A stretch of DNA of 64,000 nucleotides from Streptomyces sp. NRRL F-5123 (GCF_000721495.1 NZ_JOHY01000039.1:19640-83639); one strand, 5' to 3'. Counted from the first letter of the stretch, positions 9,135 to 18,358 are shown. Numbers and translations: made by a program. The notes: generated from the sequence alone by a model not told the origin.

Positions 9135-11276
9135 TTACGGCCTGAGGGAGCGGTTCAGGAAGGCCACCTGCAGGCGGAGGAGGTTTTCGGCGACCTCTTC
9201 CTGGGGAGTCATGTGCGTGATCCCGCCCGAGAGCGGCAAAACCTCGTGCGGCCGCCCCGCGGCCAAGAGCGCGGTGGAAAGCCGCAGCGTATTCGCGACC
9301 AGTACATTGTCGTCCGCGAAGCCGTGAATGATCATCAGCGGGCGGGCGGGTTCCGCGAGTTGGGGAATACCCTCGGACGTCACGACGGAATTCGCGTCGT
9401 AGGCCGCGCCCTGCTCCTGCGGGAGTCCCAGATAACGCTCGGTGTAATGCGTGTCGTAGAGCCGCTGGTCCGTCAGCGGCGCACCGGCGATGCCGGCGTG
9501 GAAGACGTCGGGGCGGCGCAGCACCGCGAGTGAGGCGAGGGTGCCGCCGAAGGACCAGCCGCGGATCGCGACCCGGGAGAGATCCAGCGGGAAGGACTCG
9601 GCGAGCGCGTGCAGCGCGTCGATCTGGTCCTCCAGGACGACCTCGGCGAGCCGCCCGCCGCTGATCGCCTTCTCCCATGCGGGGGAGCGGCCCGGGGTGC
9701 CGCGGCCGTCGGCGACGACCACCGCGAAACCCTGGTCGGCGAACCACTGCGAGACCAGGTACGGGTCGTGCGCCGCGGTGACGCGCTGGCCGTGCGGGCC
9801 GCCGTAAGGGTCCATCAGCACCGGCAGCGGGCCGTCGCCTTCGCTGTGGCCGGCCGGCAGCAGGACCGCACAGGGGATGCGCCGCTTGCCGGCCTCGGTC
9901 AGCCGGACCCGCGCGGTGAGCGACGGGGCTTGCGCGTACGAGGCGATCTCCGCGACCTCGGTGCCCCCGCGCAGCACCCGGGTGCGGACGCCGGAGCGGC
10001 CGGGCAGTGACGAGGTCAGCACGGTGACCGCGCCCGCGCGCACCGCGGAGTGCACGCCGGGCTCGCCGGTGACACGGACCGGGCCCTCGGCCGTCACCCG
10101 GTAGACATGGATCTCGCCTGTCTCCGCCTCCTCGGCCTCCGCTCCGGCCGAGGCGCTGACCAGCACGTCCTCGCCGTCCGCGGCCAGCACGGCACGCGGG
10201 TGCAGCCGGCCGTCCGTCCACGGCTTCCCGTCGGCCGTCAGGACGCGGGCGCCGTCGGTGTCGGTGATCCGCAGCAGCGTCCCGTCCGGGCGCAGGGCCG
10301 GTACGCCGGGGAAAAGATCAAGCCAATCTCGATCTTCCTCGGCTGCCGCGAGGGTCGTCGCACCCGATTCCGTGTCGACCGTCAGGTAGTGCTGGGCGCG
10401 CTGCTCGCGCGTCTGGACCAGGAGCAAGGGCGCCCCGGCCGCCGTCCAGTGCACGGCCGCGAGGTACGGGAAGCGCTCGCGGTCCCACGTCACCTCGCGG
10501 CGGGTGCCGTCCAGGCCGAGCAGCCACAGCGTCACCTCGGCGTTGGCCGTGCCCGCCGCGGGATAGGCCATCTCGACCGGTGCGCGGTCCGGATGGGCGG
10601 GCTCGGACAGCCAGCGCCGGGCCACCCCGGACTCGTCCACCCGGGCAGTCAGCACCGCCGAGCCGTCCGGCGCCCACCAGAAGCCGCGGTGCCGCCCCAT
10701 CTCCTCGGCGGCGACGAACTCCGCGAGGCCCCACGTCACTTCCTCCCCGTCCGGCTCGGCCAGCGCGCGGCCGCCCGACCCGTCCGCGGCCACCACCCGC
10801 AGCGCGCCGCCCGCCGAGAACGCCACCCAGCGCCCGTCCGGCGAGGGCCGCGGGTCCACCACGGGGCCGGGCACCGGCAACTCCCGTGGGACGCCGCCCC
10901 CTTCCGCCAGCCCCACCGTGAACAGCCGCCCGGACAGCGCGAAGGCGGCGGTCGTCACCTCGGCGTCCACCGCGTAGGCCACGACGCCCGCCGAGGACTG
11001 CCGGCTGCGCTCCCTGCGGGCCCGCTCGGCCGCGGGCAGCTCCTCCTCGGAGCCGCCCAGCAGCGCCACCGGGTCGGCCGCGACCCGCTCCCGTACCGCC
11101 CCGCCCTCGGCGGCGGGCAGCTCCAGCACCCACAGCAGCTGCGCGGTGTCCGTGCCCGTGCGCGAGCGCAGGAAGACCACCCGTCTCCCGTCCGGCGCCA
11201 CGGTGAACGCCCGCGGCACCCCGAGGGTGAACCGCTGTGTCCGCGCGTGCTGCCGAGGGAATGAGAGGTACGTCAT
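9135..11276 (-). CDS. S9 family prolyl oligopeptidase / dipeptidyl peptidase IV-like
   Basis: A 713-residue serine peptidase, cytoplasmic by the absence of a signal peptide. The N-terminal two-thirds is a beta-propeller of the DPPIV type (repeated VAFS/WAPDG segments). The C-terminal part is an alpha/beta-hydrolase domain with the nucleophile in GWSFGG, the acid residue in HGFADDNV and the histidine in GGITHM. DPYGGPHGQRV precedes the nucleophile, as expected. The ATG at 11276 is preferred over a TTG 30 bases upstream because similarity begins at MTYLSFPRQ. Its location behind two oligopeptide importers suggests a role in breaking down imported peptides; that link is inference. Confidence 0.88.
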   Translation of the reverse strand: MTYLSFPRQHARTQRFTLGVPRAFTVAPDGRRVVFLRSRTGTDTAQLLWVLELPAAEGGAVRERVAADPVALLGGSEEELPAAERARRERSRQSSAGVVAYAVDAEVTTAAFALSGRLFTVGLAEGGGVPRELPVPGPVVDPRPSPDGRWVAFSAGGALRVVAADGSGGRALAEPDGEEVTWGLAEFVAAEEMGRHRGFWWAPDGSAVLTARVDESGVARRWLSEPAHPDRAPVEMAYPAAGTANAEVTLWLLGLDGTRREVTWDRERFPYLAAVHWTAAGAPLLLVQTREQRAQHYLTVDTESGATTLAAAEEDRDWLDLFPGVPALRPDGTLLRITDTDGARVLTADGKPWTDGRLHPRAVLAADGEDVLVSASAGAEAEEAETGEIHVYRVTAEGPVRVTGEPGVHSAVRAGAVTVLTSSLPGRSGVRTRVLRGGTEVAEIASYAQAPSLTARVRLTEAGKRRIPCAVLLPAGHSEGDGPLPVLMDPYGGPHGQRVTAAHDPYLVSQWFADQGFAVVVADGRGTPGRSPAWEKAISGGRLAEVVLEDQIDALHALAESFPLDLSRVAIRGWSFGGTLASLAVLRRPDVFHAGIAGAPLTDQRLYDTHYTERYLGLPQEQGAAYDANSVVTSEGIPQLAEPARPLMIIHGFADDNVLVANTLRLSTALLAAGRPHEVLPLSGGITHMTPQEEVAENLLRLQVAFLNRSLRP

Positions 11277-11425
11277 ATCCGTGACAGTAGGGGGTGGGTC
11301 CGACAACCGCCCCCGGATTTCGGTGCGACACCGCCGCGAGCCACCCGACCTGCGGCGCTACCCGAGGGGCCGGGCACGGGAGGCGGCACCGCGGTGGCTG
11401 GATCTGGTCATGCGCCCCCCAGTGC

Positions 11426-11501
11426 TTCCGTGCTCCGACCTATGCGGTCGCACGGAAAGTTATGATCCGTTGCCATGGGTGGGTAATAAGCATGTGGCAA
11501 C
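11426..11501 (+). promoter_or_regulatory. Two adjacent inverted repeats in the leader of the small membrane protein gene
   Basis: The first inverted repeat spans 11426-11457 (TTCCGTGC plus GACC against GGTCGCACGGAA, with a 3-base bulge and a 5-base loop). A TATGAT hexamer at 11461-11466 resembles a -10 box. The second spans 11469-11501 (GTTGCCATG against CATGTGGCAAC). They lie 38-110 bases ahead of the GTG at 11540 and could be an operator and a leader hairpin. The pairing is directly visible; the function is not known. Confidence 0.45.
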
Positions 11502-11539
11502 TGACATGACCCCTGCGTCGTACCTGGAGGTGAGCCGCT

Positions 11540-11734
11540 GTGGCACTCTCGATTTCGGCGGTGCTGCTGCTGCTGATCATCGTGGTCCTGCTGATCCGAC
11601 GGTCCGGGTTGAAGTGGGGCCACGCCGTGGCGTGCACACTGCTGGGCTTTTACCTGGCGAGTTCGTCCTGGGCTCCGCAGATCAACGATCTCACCAACAA
11701 CGTCGCGGGGATGATCTCCGACATCAAGTTCTGA
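11540..11734 (+). CDS. Small membrane protein, conserved in Streptomyces
   Basis: A 64-residue protein with two hydrophobic segments: residues 4-20 (a Leu/Ile/Val-rich helix) and about 28-44 (HAVACTLLGFYLASS). The loop RRSGLKWGH between them carries positive charge, so this turn is probably cytoplasmic. The C-terminal half (INDLTNNVAGMISDIKF) is amphipathic. The GTG at 11540 has a clear GGAGG 9 bases upstream. I recall close relatives in many Streptomyces genomes next to mshB, all of unknown function. Two inverted repeats precede the gene. Confidence 0.75.
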   Translation: MALSISAVLLLLIIVVLLIRRSGLKWGHAVACTLLGFYLASSSWAPQINDLTNNVAGMISDIKF

Positions 11735-11765
11735 GCGCCCCCGGCGGGAGTCGTAGGCTTCCGCC

Positions 11766-12764
11766 ATGACCGACCGAACCACCCCGTCCGCGCGTCCCGC
11801 GCGCCGGTTGCTGCTCGTCCACGCCCACCCGGACGACGAGACGATCAACAACGGCGCCACCATGGCGAAGTACGCGGCCGAAGGCGCCCTCGTCACCCTG
11901 GTCACGTGCACCCTGGGTGAGGAGGGCGAGGTCATTCCGCCCGACCTCGCGCACCTGACGGCGGACCGGGACGACACCCTCGGCGAACACCGCGTCGGCG
12001 AACTGGCCGCCGCGATGGCCGAACTGGGCGTCACCGACCACCGCTTCCTCGGCGGCCCCGGCCGCTACCGCGACTCCGGCATGATGGGCGTCGCCCAGAA
12101 CGAGGTGCCCGGCTGCTTCTGGCAGGCCGACCTGGACGAGGCGGCCGGCCATCTGGCCGAGGTCATCATGGACGTACGCCCGCAGGCGCTCGTCACCTAC
12201 GACGACAACGGCGGCTACGGCCACCCCGACCACATCCAGGCCCACCGGGTCGCGATGCGCGGTTACGAGCTCGCCGCCGGGCAGGGCCACCGGGTCGACC
12301 GGGTCTTCGAGATCTGCACCCCGCGCTCGGCCGTCGAGGAGGGCTTCGCCCGGGTCGCCGCGGCCGGCAAGGACTTCCCCTTCGGCGGCGTCGCGACCCC
12401 CGACGACATCCCGGGCGTGGTCGACGACGCGCACGTGAGCGTCGTGATCGACGGCAGCGCGTACGCGGACCGCAAGACCGCGGCGATGCGCGCGCACGCC
12501 ACCCAGATCGCCGTGGACGGCCCCTTCTTCGCGCTCTCCAACGATCTGGGCCAGCCCTTCTTCAGTACCGAGTGCTACCGCCAGGTGCACGGCGACCCGC
12601 TCCCCGGCGCCGCGGCCGGCGCCCCGGTGACCGACCTCTTCGCCCGCAGGCCCGGCGGCAACTCCGGCTCCGGGCCGGGCTCCGGGGCCGGATCGGGCTC
12701 CCCGGCCGGCTCCGGCTCCGGCTTCGGCTTCGACGACGACGGCCTCGGTGGAGGTGCCGCGTGA
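11766..12764 (+). CDS. mshB: MshB, N-acetyl-glucosaminyl-inositol deacetylase (mycothiol synthesis)
   Basis: A 332-residue zinc deacetylase of the LmbE family. It removes the acetyl group from GlcNAc-inositol, the second committed step of mycothiol synthesis in the cytoplasm. The AHPDDE motif at 20-25 supplies ligands (His 21 and Asp 24) and GHPDH at 152-156 the third (His 156), matching the family pattern. The ATG at 11766 begins [15 protein letters not shown] just before the first strand. The last 40 or so residues are a Gly/Ser-rich repeat tail followed by an acidic end, absent from the catalytic fold. The stop overlaps the start of the next gene (GTGA), so the two are coupled. Confidence 0.92.
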   Translation: MTDRTTPSARPARRLLLVHAHPDDETINNGATMAKYAAEGALVTLVTCTLGEEGEVIPPDLAHLTADRDDTLGEHRVGELAAAMAELGVTDHRFLGGPGRYRDSGMMGVAQNEVPGCFWQADLDEAAGHLAEVIMDVRPQALVTYDDNGGYGHPDHIQAHRVAMRGYELAAGQGHRVDRVFEICTPRSAVEEGFARVAAAGKDFPFGGVATPDDIPGVVDDAHVSVVIDGSAYADRKTAAMRAHATQIAVDGPFFALSNDLGQPFFSTECYRQVHGDPLPGAAAGAPVTDLFARRPGGNSGSGPGSGAGSGSPAGSGSGFGFDDDGLGGGAA

Positions 12765-13129
12765 CCACCCCTCTCTCCCTGGGCCGGCTCCTCGGCTACC
12801 TCGGTCTCGCCGTGCTCGGCGCCCTCGTCGCGCTCGCCGGGGCGCTCGTCCAGGCGGGCCTCTTCCCCGGCGGGCTGCTGCTGAGCCTCGCGGGATGCGT
12901 GGCGCTCTTCTACGGCGGCCTGAAGGCCACCGGCAGCCGGGTGGGGGTGGCGGTGCCCGCCGGAATCTGGCTGATCTCGGTGATCCTGCTGAGCACCACC
13001 CGGCCCGAGGGCGACTTCCTCTTCGCGGCCGGCGCCGGCTCGTACCTCTACCTGCTGGGCGGCGCCCTGGCCGCCGTGATCTGCGCCACTTTGCCGCAAC
13101 TGCTGCCATCAGGGGCGAATAGGGCCTGA
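12761..13129 (+). CDS. DUF6113 family small integral membrane protein
   Basis: A 122-residue protein with about four hydrophobic helices (roughly 13-33, 36-55, 65-80 and 90-110) and little else. It begins at the GTG at 12761, which overlaps the mshB stop by 4 bp and indicates translational coupling. The family is conserved beside mshB in Streptomyces, but its function is unknown. An open frame in the same phase extends upstream through mshB and is not the real start. Confidence 0.8.
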   Translation: MTTPLSLGRLLGYLGLAVLGALVALAGALVQAGLFPGGLLLSLAGCVALFYGGLKATGSRVGVAVPAGIWLISVILLSTTRPEGDFLFAAGAGSYLYLLGGALAAVICATLPQLLPSGANRA

Positions 13130-13282
13130 CTTGGCGGGCAGGGGCGAGGCCGTGGTTGGCTGGCCCTGAGCGTTCCGCCCGACCAGGGCCGCCGCTGGCG
13201 GCCGGTCGGTATGGTGGGGCCCGCCGGCGAGCCGCAAGCGGGGAACCATGTCGGGCGGCGAAGCACACCGGGAGAGCCTGCT

Positions 13283-15649
13283 TTGACTCGTGAAACAGAC
13301 AGTTCGTCCTCCGGGGCACAGGGCCGCGGCGGCGCCGCGTACCCGTCCGGGACGCAGCCGTACGGCAGCCGTCCCTTCCCCTCCCTGCACCCGCAGGAGC
13401 GGCCCCGGTCCGCGGACGCAACCGACGACGGCAGCGGCTCCGTCCCCGGCACGGGTTCCGCTTCCGGCACCGGGCCCGAGCCGGGCGCGGGCGAGCCGCC
13501 GCTCCCGGACGAGCCCAGGACCGAGACGACGCTGACGACCCGGATCCGCATCAACATCCCCGGGTCGCGGCCGATCCCGCCCGTCGTCGTCCGCACGCCG
13601 GTCGACGAGGCCGCCGCTGCCGCGCCGGCCGAGGAGGCGCCCGAGGCCGAGCCGGAGGCCCGGCCCGAGCCGGAGCCCGAGAAGGCCACCAGCGACTGGT
13701 TCTCGCCCCGCAAGCCCGTGGCCGCGACCGAGGGCGCCGAGGAAGAAGCGCCGCCGCCTGCCGCGGAGGCCCCCTACGCCGGCGGTGTGCCTTACCTGCC
13801 GCCGCCGGTGGGCGGTGCGCCCGGCGAGGCGGAGGCGGCCCGCGGGCCGCACGACACCCCCGCGCAGGGCTTCCCCGCGCCCTTCGCCGGGCAGGCCCCG
13901 CCGCCGCCCTTCGGCTCACCCTTCGACACCGGTTCCGTACCGCGCCCGCCCGCGCCCGACACCTCGCCCTTCGCCGCCCGTTCGCCCTACGACACGGCGG
14001 CGATGCCCGCGGCCGACGAGGGCCGCTCGCCGTACGACACCGGGTCGATGCCGATTCCGGGTGGCGGGCCTTCGCCGTACGACACGGGGTCGTCGCGGCT
14101 GCCCGGCGACGCGCCCTCCCCGTACGACACGGGGTCGACGCGGATCCCGGGTGGCGGGCCTTCGCCGTACGACACGGGGTCGTCGCGGCTGCCCGGTGAT
14201 GCGCCCTCCCCGTACGACACGGGGTCGACGCGGATCCCGGGTGGCGGGCCTTCGCCGTACGACACGGGTGCGACTCCGGTCGTAGGCGACCCGCAGTCCC
14301 CGTACGACACCGGGTCCCACTCCCCGTACGACACCGGGTCGCAGCCGTTCGGGACCGAGGACTTCCCGCCAGGGGTGCCGCGGCCGACGGCTTCCGACCC
14401 GGCGAGCGCGAGTTACACCGTGCCTGCCTTCGGCGACACGCTCAGCCCGCCGGACGGCCCGACCGCCGGTCCCGCGACCGGTGCCATGAACGTGCCGCCG
14501 CTCACGCCCGACCCCGCGCACACGCCGCCCGGCGGCACCGGGCGGGTGTCCGGCGACACGCTCGTGAGCGGTATCCCCACCGTGCCGCCCGGCGGTCCCC
14601 GCGCCCCGCGCCCGGCGGCGCCGCGCAGACCCGAGCCCGACCGCGAGCCGGAGCCCGCCGCCAAGCCCGCCGCGCCCGCGCCCGCTGCGGCCCGGCCGGC
14701 GAAGAAGGGCCGCTCCAAGCCCGTGCTGCTGGGCGCCGGCGTGGTCGCCGTACTGGTCCTCGCGTACGGCGCGGGCCTGCTCATGAACCACGCCGACGTG
14801 CCCAAGGGCACCACCGCCTTCGGCGTCGACATCGGCAACCAGAACCGCGCCGCCGCGGTCAAGCTGCTCGACGACGCGCTCGGCGACCGCGCCAGCGCGC
14901 CCCTCCAGCTCAGCATCGGCGGAACCAGGACGACCCTGAAGCCGTCCGTGGCGGGACTGTCCGTCGACACGGACGCGACCGTGCGGGCCGTCGCGCACGC
15001 CGACTACAACCCGGTCTCGGTGATCGGCTCGCTCTTCGGCGGCAGCCGCACCGCGAGTCCCGTCTACGTCATAGACGAGGACAAGCTCAAGGCGGCGCTC
15101 CAGACGCTCGCCGGCAAGGGCGACGGCGGCAGCGAGGGCATGGTGCGCTTCGAGGACCACAAGGCGATCGCCGTGCCCGGCAAGGCCCGTCACACCGTCG
15201 ACGTGGACTCCGCGGCGCAGAAGATCGAGGCGGCCTACCGCACCCGCGTGGAGACCGCGGCGGACCCGGTGGTGGCGCTCGACGCCGGCACCGTCGCCCC
15301 GAAGGTCACCCAGGCCGAACTCGACCGCGCCGTCAACGGCTTCGGCAAGACCGCGATGTCCGGCCGGGTGACGGTGCGGGCGGACGCCGCGCACTTCATC
15401 TCGTTCGACAACACCCTGCCGCAGTTCCTGACGATGACGGCCGACCCGGAGGGCAAGCTCGCGCCGCACATCGACCTGGTCAAGCTCAAGGAGCTGTACG
15501 GCAAGGCCTTCAAGAACGTGAAGCTGGAGCGCGGCGACGGCTCCAAGACCGCCGTCACCCCGCAGGACGTCGCGACCGCCCTCATCCAGGCGCTCCACGC
15601 GACCGACCCCGCCGGGCGCACGGTGACCTTCCCGAACGTCGCCCGGTAG
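13283..15649 (+). CDS. Large membrane-anchored cell-envelope protein with SPYDTG repeats and PG-binding-4-like domains
   Basis: A 788-residue protein in three parts. Residues 1 to about 475 are Pro/Gly/Ala/Ser-rich and acidic, containing many SPYDTGS units. A single helix follows at about 479-500 (KPVLLGAGVVAVLVLAYGAG). The rest lies outside the membrane and resembles paired YoaR/PG_binding_4-type domains (FGVDIGN then LDDALGD, and later similar segments). The long repeat arm is therefore on the cytoplasmic side if topology is N-in. The TTG start at 13283 is chosen because GGGAGAG lies about 7 bases upstream; the open frame extends 24 codons further. It follows mshB and DUF6113. The role is probably in cell-wall interaction, which is inference. 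Confidence 0.72.
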   Translation: MTRETDSSSSGAQGRGGAAYPSGTQPYGSRPFPSLHPQERPRSADATDDGSGSVPGTGSASGTGPEPGAGEPPLPDEPRTETTLTTRIRINIPGSRPIPPVVVRTPVDEAAAAAPAEEAPEAEPEARPEPEPEKATSDWFSPRKPVAATEGAEEEAPPPAAEAPYAGGVPYLPPPVGGAPGEAEAARGPHDTPAQGFPAPFAGQAPPPPFGSPFDTGSVPRPPAPDTSPFAARSPYDTAAMPAADEGRSPYDTGSMPIPGGGPSPYDTGSSRLPGDAPSPYDTGSTRIPGGGPSPYDTGSSRLPGDAPSPYDTGSTRIPGGGPSPYDTGATPVVGDPQSPYDTGSHSPYDTGSQPFGTEDFPPGVPRPTASDPASASYTVPAFGDTLSPPDGPTAGPATGAMNVPPLTPDPAHTPPGGTGRVSGDTLVSGIPTVPPGGPRAPRPAAPRRPEPDREPEPAAKPAAPAPAAARPAKKGRSKPVLLGAGVVAVLVLAYGAGLLMNHADVPKGTTAFGVDIGNQNRAAAVKLLDDALGDRASAPLQLSIGGTRTTLKPSVAGLSVDTDATVRAVAHADYNPVSVIGSLFGGSRTASPVYVIDEDKLKAALQTLAGKGDGGSEGMVRFEDHKAIAVPGKARHTVDVDSAAQKIEAAYRTRVETAADPVVALDAGTVAPKVTQAELDRAVNGFGKTAMSGRVTVRADAAHFISFDNTLPQFLTMTADPEGKLAPHIDLVKLKELYGKAFKNVKLERGDGSKTAVTPQDVATALIQALHATDPAGRTVTFPNVAR
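14057..14270 (+). repeat. In-gene tandem repeat, 90-bp period
   Basis: A 90-bp unit begins at 14057 and 14147 and again, partially, at 14237. The two full copies differ at only a few positions. Each encodes a 30-residue block with two SPYDTGS motifs. The near identity points to recent expansion or conversion, and the copy number probably varies between strains. Confidence 0.85.
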
Positions 15650-15688
15650 GGCCCGGCTCCCAGGGGCGGCCAGAGGCCCGCGGAGGCC

Positions 15689-16012
15689 TCAGGGGGCCTC
15701 TTCCGGCAGGCCCGCGCGGACCTCCGCGAGGGCCTGCCGGCTCACCCGGTGTATGTCGCCGACCTCACGCGCGGCCCGGGCCGGCGAGGCCGCCAGCATC
15801 CGGCCCGCCAGCTCGCTCTTGATCGCGATGAGGGCCAGCGCGTGTCCGAGCCCGTCGTGCAGGTCGCGGGCGCGGGCCACCGCCTGCCGGGCCTCGCGCA
15901 GCTCGCGTCCCGCCCGGGCCAGCCGCGCGCCCGCCAGCGCGCCGCCGAGCAGCACCGCGCAGGCCGCGGCTGCCCGCATGCCGGCCGCGTGCGGCGGCGT
16001 GGGGAGCGTCAC
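15689..16012 (-). CDS. Truncated sensor histidine kinase: HisKA_3 dimerisation segment only
   Basis: A 107-residue fragment of a DesK/NarX-type kinase. A short hydrophobic stretch (13-30) is followed by the H-box [18 protein letters not shown] with the phospho-acceptor His 52. The frame stops right after [12 protein letters not shown], where a complete kinase would continue into the ATP-binding domain, and only 39 bp separate its stop from the convergent gene. No N/G-box sequence is present in any frame nearby. The GTG start follows the ABC permease stop by 7 bp, the usual operon order for ABC-kinase-regulator sets. It is probably a non-functional remnant, though such a segment could still be phosphorylated by another kinase. 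Confidence 0.65.
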   Translation of the reverse strand: MTLPTPPHAAGMRAAAACAVLLGGALAGARLARAGRELREARQAVARARDLHDGLGHALALIAIKSELAGRMLAASPARAAREVGDIHRVSRQALAEVRAGLPEEAP

Positions 16013-16019
16013 GGCGCCG

Positions 16020-16760
16020 TCACGCCTTCCGGGTGTCCTTGCGGTACAGCCAGGCGGCCGTGCCCGCGAAGAGCAGCAGGTAGACGACCAGCACCGTGAC
16101 GTCCTTGGCGTGCGGGGCGTCGCCGAACTCGATGGACTGGCCCAGCGCCGCGTACGCCCGGCCCGGCAGATAGCCGGCGACGGTGCGCAGCCAGTGCGGG
16201 AAGGTCGTGAAGGGCACCCACAGGCCGCCCAGCATCGCGAGCGCGAAGTAGCACAGCATCGAGACCGGCCGGGCGACGTCCGTCGTGGCGACGTAGCCGA
16301 TCGCGACGCCCAGCGCCGCGAAGACCATGCTGCCCGCCCAGACGCTCGCCAGGAGTGCCACCCACTGCCACGCGTCCAGCGACACGCCCTTCACCGCCGC
16401 GCCAAGCACCAGCACGATCAGGATCGACGGCAGGCTCACGGTGGCCGCCGAGGCGATCTTCGCCGTGACGTAGCCGCGGCCCGGCAGCGCGGTGAGCCGC
16501 AGCTGCCGCACCCAGCCCTTCTCGCGCTCGCGGGCGATGCGCTCGGCATTGCCCATCAGCACCGCGGTCATCGCGCCGAAGGCGGCCATCGCGACCATGT
16601 AGTACGCGACCACGGTCAGGTCGGAGCCGTCCAGCTTCTTGTGCTTGTCCGCGCCCGCCGTGATGATCAGGAAGAGGAAGCCGGGGTAGAGCACCGAGAA
16701 GAACATGAACTTGCGGTTGCGCAATGTACGCAGGATTTCCAGCTTGACCAGGGTCTTCAT
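16020..16760 (-). CDS. ABC-2 type transporter permease
   Basis: A 246-residue integral membrane subunit with six hydrophobic segments. It begins with a basic stretch ([18 protein letters not shown]) and a first helix ([17 protein letters not shown]), and includes [18 protein letters not shown], a conserved cytoplasmic loop of ABC-2 exporters. The ATG at 16760 overlaps the ATPase stop by 4 bp, so the pair is coupled. It forms an export system with the upstream ATPase; the substrate cannot be told. The longer open frame on this strand is not coding before 16760. Confidence 0.88.
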   Translation of the reverse strand: MKTLVKLEILRTLRNRKFMFFSVLYPGFLFLIITAGADKHKKLDGSDLTVVAYYMVAMAAFGAMTAVLMGNAERIAREREKGWVRQLRLTALPGRGYVTAKIASAATVSLPSILIVLVLGAAVKGVSLDAWQWVALLASVWAGSMVFAALGVAIGYVATTDVARPVSMLCYFALAMLGGLWVPFTTFPHWLRTVAGYLPGRAYAALGQSIEFGDAPHAKDVTVLVVYLLLFAGTAAWLYRKDTRKA

Positions 16761-17752
16761 CGGGCGTCCGCCTCCCCGGCGGGCAGCGCGCCGGCGTCGT
16801 CGCGCGCGGCGTCCGCCGCGTCGGTGATGGCCAGGAAGGCCTGCTCCAGGCCGAGCCCGGAGACCTCCAGGTTGCGCGGGTAGAGGCCGAGGCCGTAGAG
16901 CGCGTGCACGGTGGCGTCCGCGTCGTCGGAGCGGATGCGGACGGTCGGGCCGGTGATGTCCAGACCCACCAGATGCGGCAGGGCGCGCAACGCGGCCTCG
17001 TCGATCGTCCCTTCGAGGTCGAAGGTCACCCGGCGGGCGCCGGCCCGCGCCTTGATCTCCGCCGCGGTGCCGTCCGCGATCAGCCGCCCCTGGTGCAGCA
17101 CCAGCACGCGGTCGGCGATCGCGTCGGCCTCCTCCAGGTAGTGCGTGGCGAAGAGCACCGTGCGGCCCTCCTCCACCTGCCCGCGCATGGTCGCCCAGAA
17201 CGCCTGCCGGGCGCTGACGTCCATGCCCACGGTCGGCTCGTCCAGCACGATCAGGTCGTTCGCCCCGGCGGTGGCCAGCGCGAAGCGCACCCGCTGCTCC
17301 TGACCGCCCGACAGCTTGTCGACCATGCGGGACGCGATGTCCGTGACGCCCGCCGAGGCCAGCACCTGCTCCACCGGATACGCCTTCGGATGCAGGTCGC
17401 ACGCGAGCCCCACCAGCTCGCGCACCGTCACCTCCTCCATGAGCCCGCCGCTCTGCAGCATGGCCCCGACCCGGCCGGCCTCGATGGCCTGCGCCGGCGT
17501 CGTCCCGAAGACCCGCACCCGGCCGCCGTCGGCGTTCTTCAGCCCGAGCAGCAGGTCGAGCGCGGTGGACTTCCCCGCGCCGTTCGGCCCGAGCAGCGCC
17601 ACCGTCTCTCCGGGGTACAGCTCCAGGCTCAGCTCCGCCACGGCGCGCACGGCCCCGTAGCTCTTGTCCACCGACACGAACTCCACGGCGGGCCGCCCCG
17701 CCTCCCGGGGCTCCGCCGCCGTGCCGTCCGTCGTGGTCGCCGTCGTTCTCAT
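16757..17752 (-). CDS. ABC-2 type transporter ATP-binding protein
   Basis: A 331-residue ATPase of the CcmA/DrrA-like exporter class. Walker A is GPNGAGKS (about 75-82), signature LSGGQEQR, Walker B LIVLDEP with GMDV after it, and an H-loop in FATHYLEEA. The C-terminal 100 residues resemble the extra domain found in such ATPases. It is the first gene of an operon with a permease and a histidine kinase fragment. In Streptomyces such operons usually end in a kinase and a DesR-like regulator. Confidence 0.9.
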   Translation of the reverse strand: MRTTATTTDGTAAEPREAGRPAVEFVSVDKSYGAVRAVAELSLELYPGETVALLGPNGAGKSTALDLLLGLKNADGGRVRVFGTTPAQAIEAGRVGAMLQSGGLMEEVTVRELVGLACDLHPKAYPVEQVLASAGVTDIASRMVDKLSGGQEQRVRFALATAGANDLIVLDEPTVGMDVSARQAFWATMRGQVEEGRTVLFATHYLEEADAIADRVLVLHQGRLIADGTAAEIKARAGARRVTFDLEGTIDEAALRALPHLVGLDITGPTVRIRSDDADATVHALYGLGLYPRNLEVSGLGLEQAFLAITDAADAARDDAGALPAGEADAR

Positions 17753-18358
17753 ACCTCCACCCTGCCGCGCCGGGCGGTCGGCTCGGCAGTGCCGTGGGTC
17801 GTATCTTCCGCATGACAGATGTCATACGGGGGGTGTACGGGGCGGGGCCCGGCGTACCGCGGGCGGTGTCGGGGCCGTGCGGTGGCGGCCCGCGCGCGGT
17901 GTGGGTCGGCCCCGGGGCTCGGGGAGCCGCGGGGCCGGGTGGGGGGCGGGCCCGTACGGGCCCCTTGCGGAGGGCGGGTCAGGCGAACGGGAACCAGCCG
18001 GCGCGGAGCGTGGCGGATGCCTCGGAGCTGCCCGGAGCCATGACGTCGGGGGTCTTCATTGTCGGCGTACCTTCCCATGCCTCGCTGTTCTGGCGGGGAG
18101 ACCGCCGGATGACGGCGGCTCGCCCGGGCACATCATAGGTCCGCCGAGCGCGGGTGATCATGGTCGCCCCCGCGCGGACCAGCCCCTACCGCCGCGCGAG
18201 GCGGCCGACTTGGCGGGCCGGTGACGGGCGGTCCGGCGGGCGGCCGGGTGCGGCGAACGGCGTAAGAATGGCGGAAGAGTGAACGAAAGCGGCTGAAGCG
18301 GGGCAGATCAGCCAGGACGACCAGGAAGCACGGCGGACGCGAGGCTGGTGATGCGCTG
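17753..18358. other. Divergent intergenic region between ABC exporter and SpoIIE-type gene
   Basis: A 606-bp gap between diverging genes. It should carry promoters in both directions, but I find no box I would defend. It contains one possible 26-codon reading frame on the minus strand (17979-18056), annotated separately. The part nearest the ABC gene (17820-17960) is extremely G-rich, with no clear inverted repeat. Confidence 0.4.
17979..18056 (-). CDS. Possible 25-residue peptide gene ending in GWFPFA
   Basis: A short frame of 25 codons plus stop that starts at the ATG at 18056, with GGAAGG about 10 bases upstream. Nearly all third positions are G or C. The peptide has no charged core; it begins MKTPDV, passes through GSSEASATLRA and ends in the aromatic hexamer GWFPFA. 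It lies 226 bp upstream of, and in the same direction as, an ABC exporter operon. Aromatic C-termini occur in some ribosomal peptide precursors, but no modifying enzyme is nearby, and in such GC-rich DNA short frames arise by chance. Function unknown. Confidence 0.3.
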   Translation of the reverse strand, partial: KTPDVMAPGSSEASATLRAGWFPFA

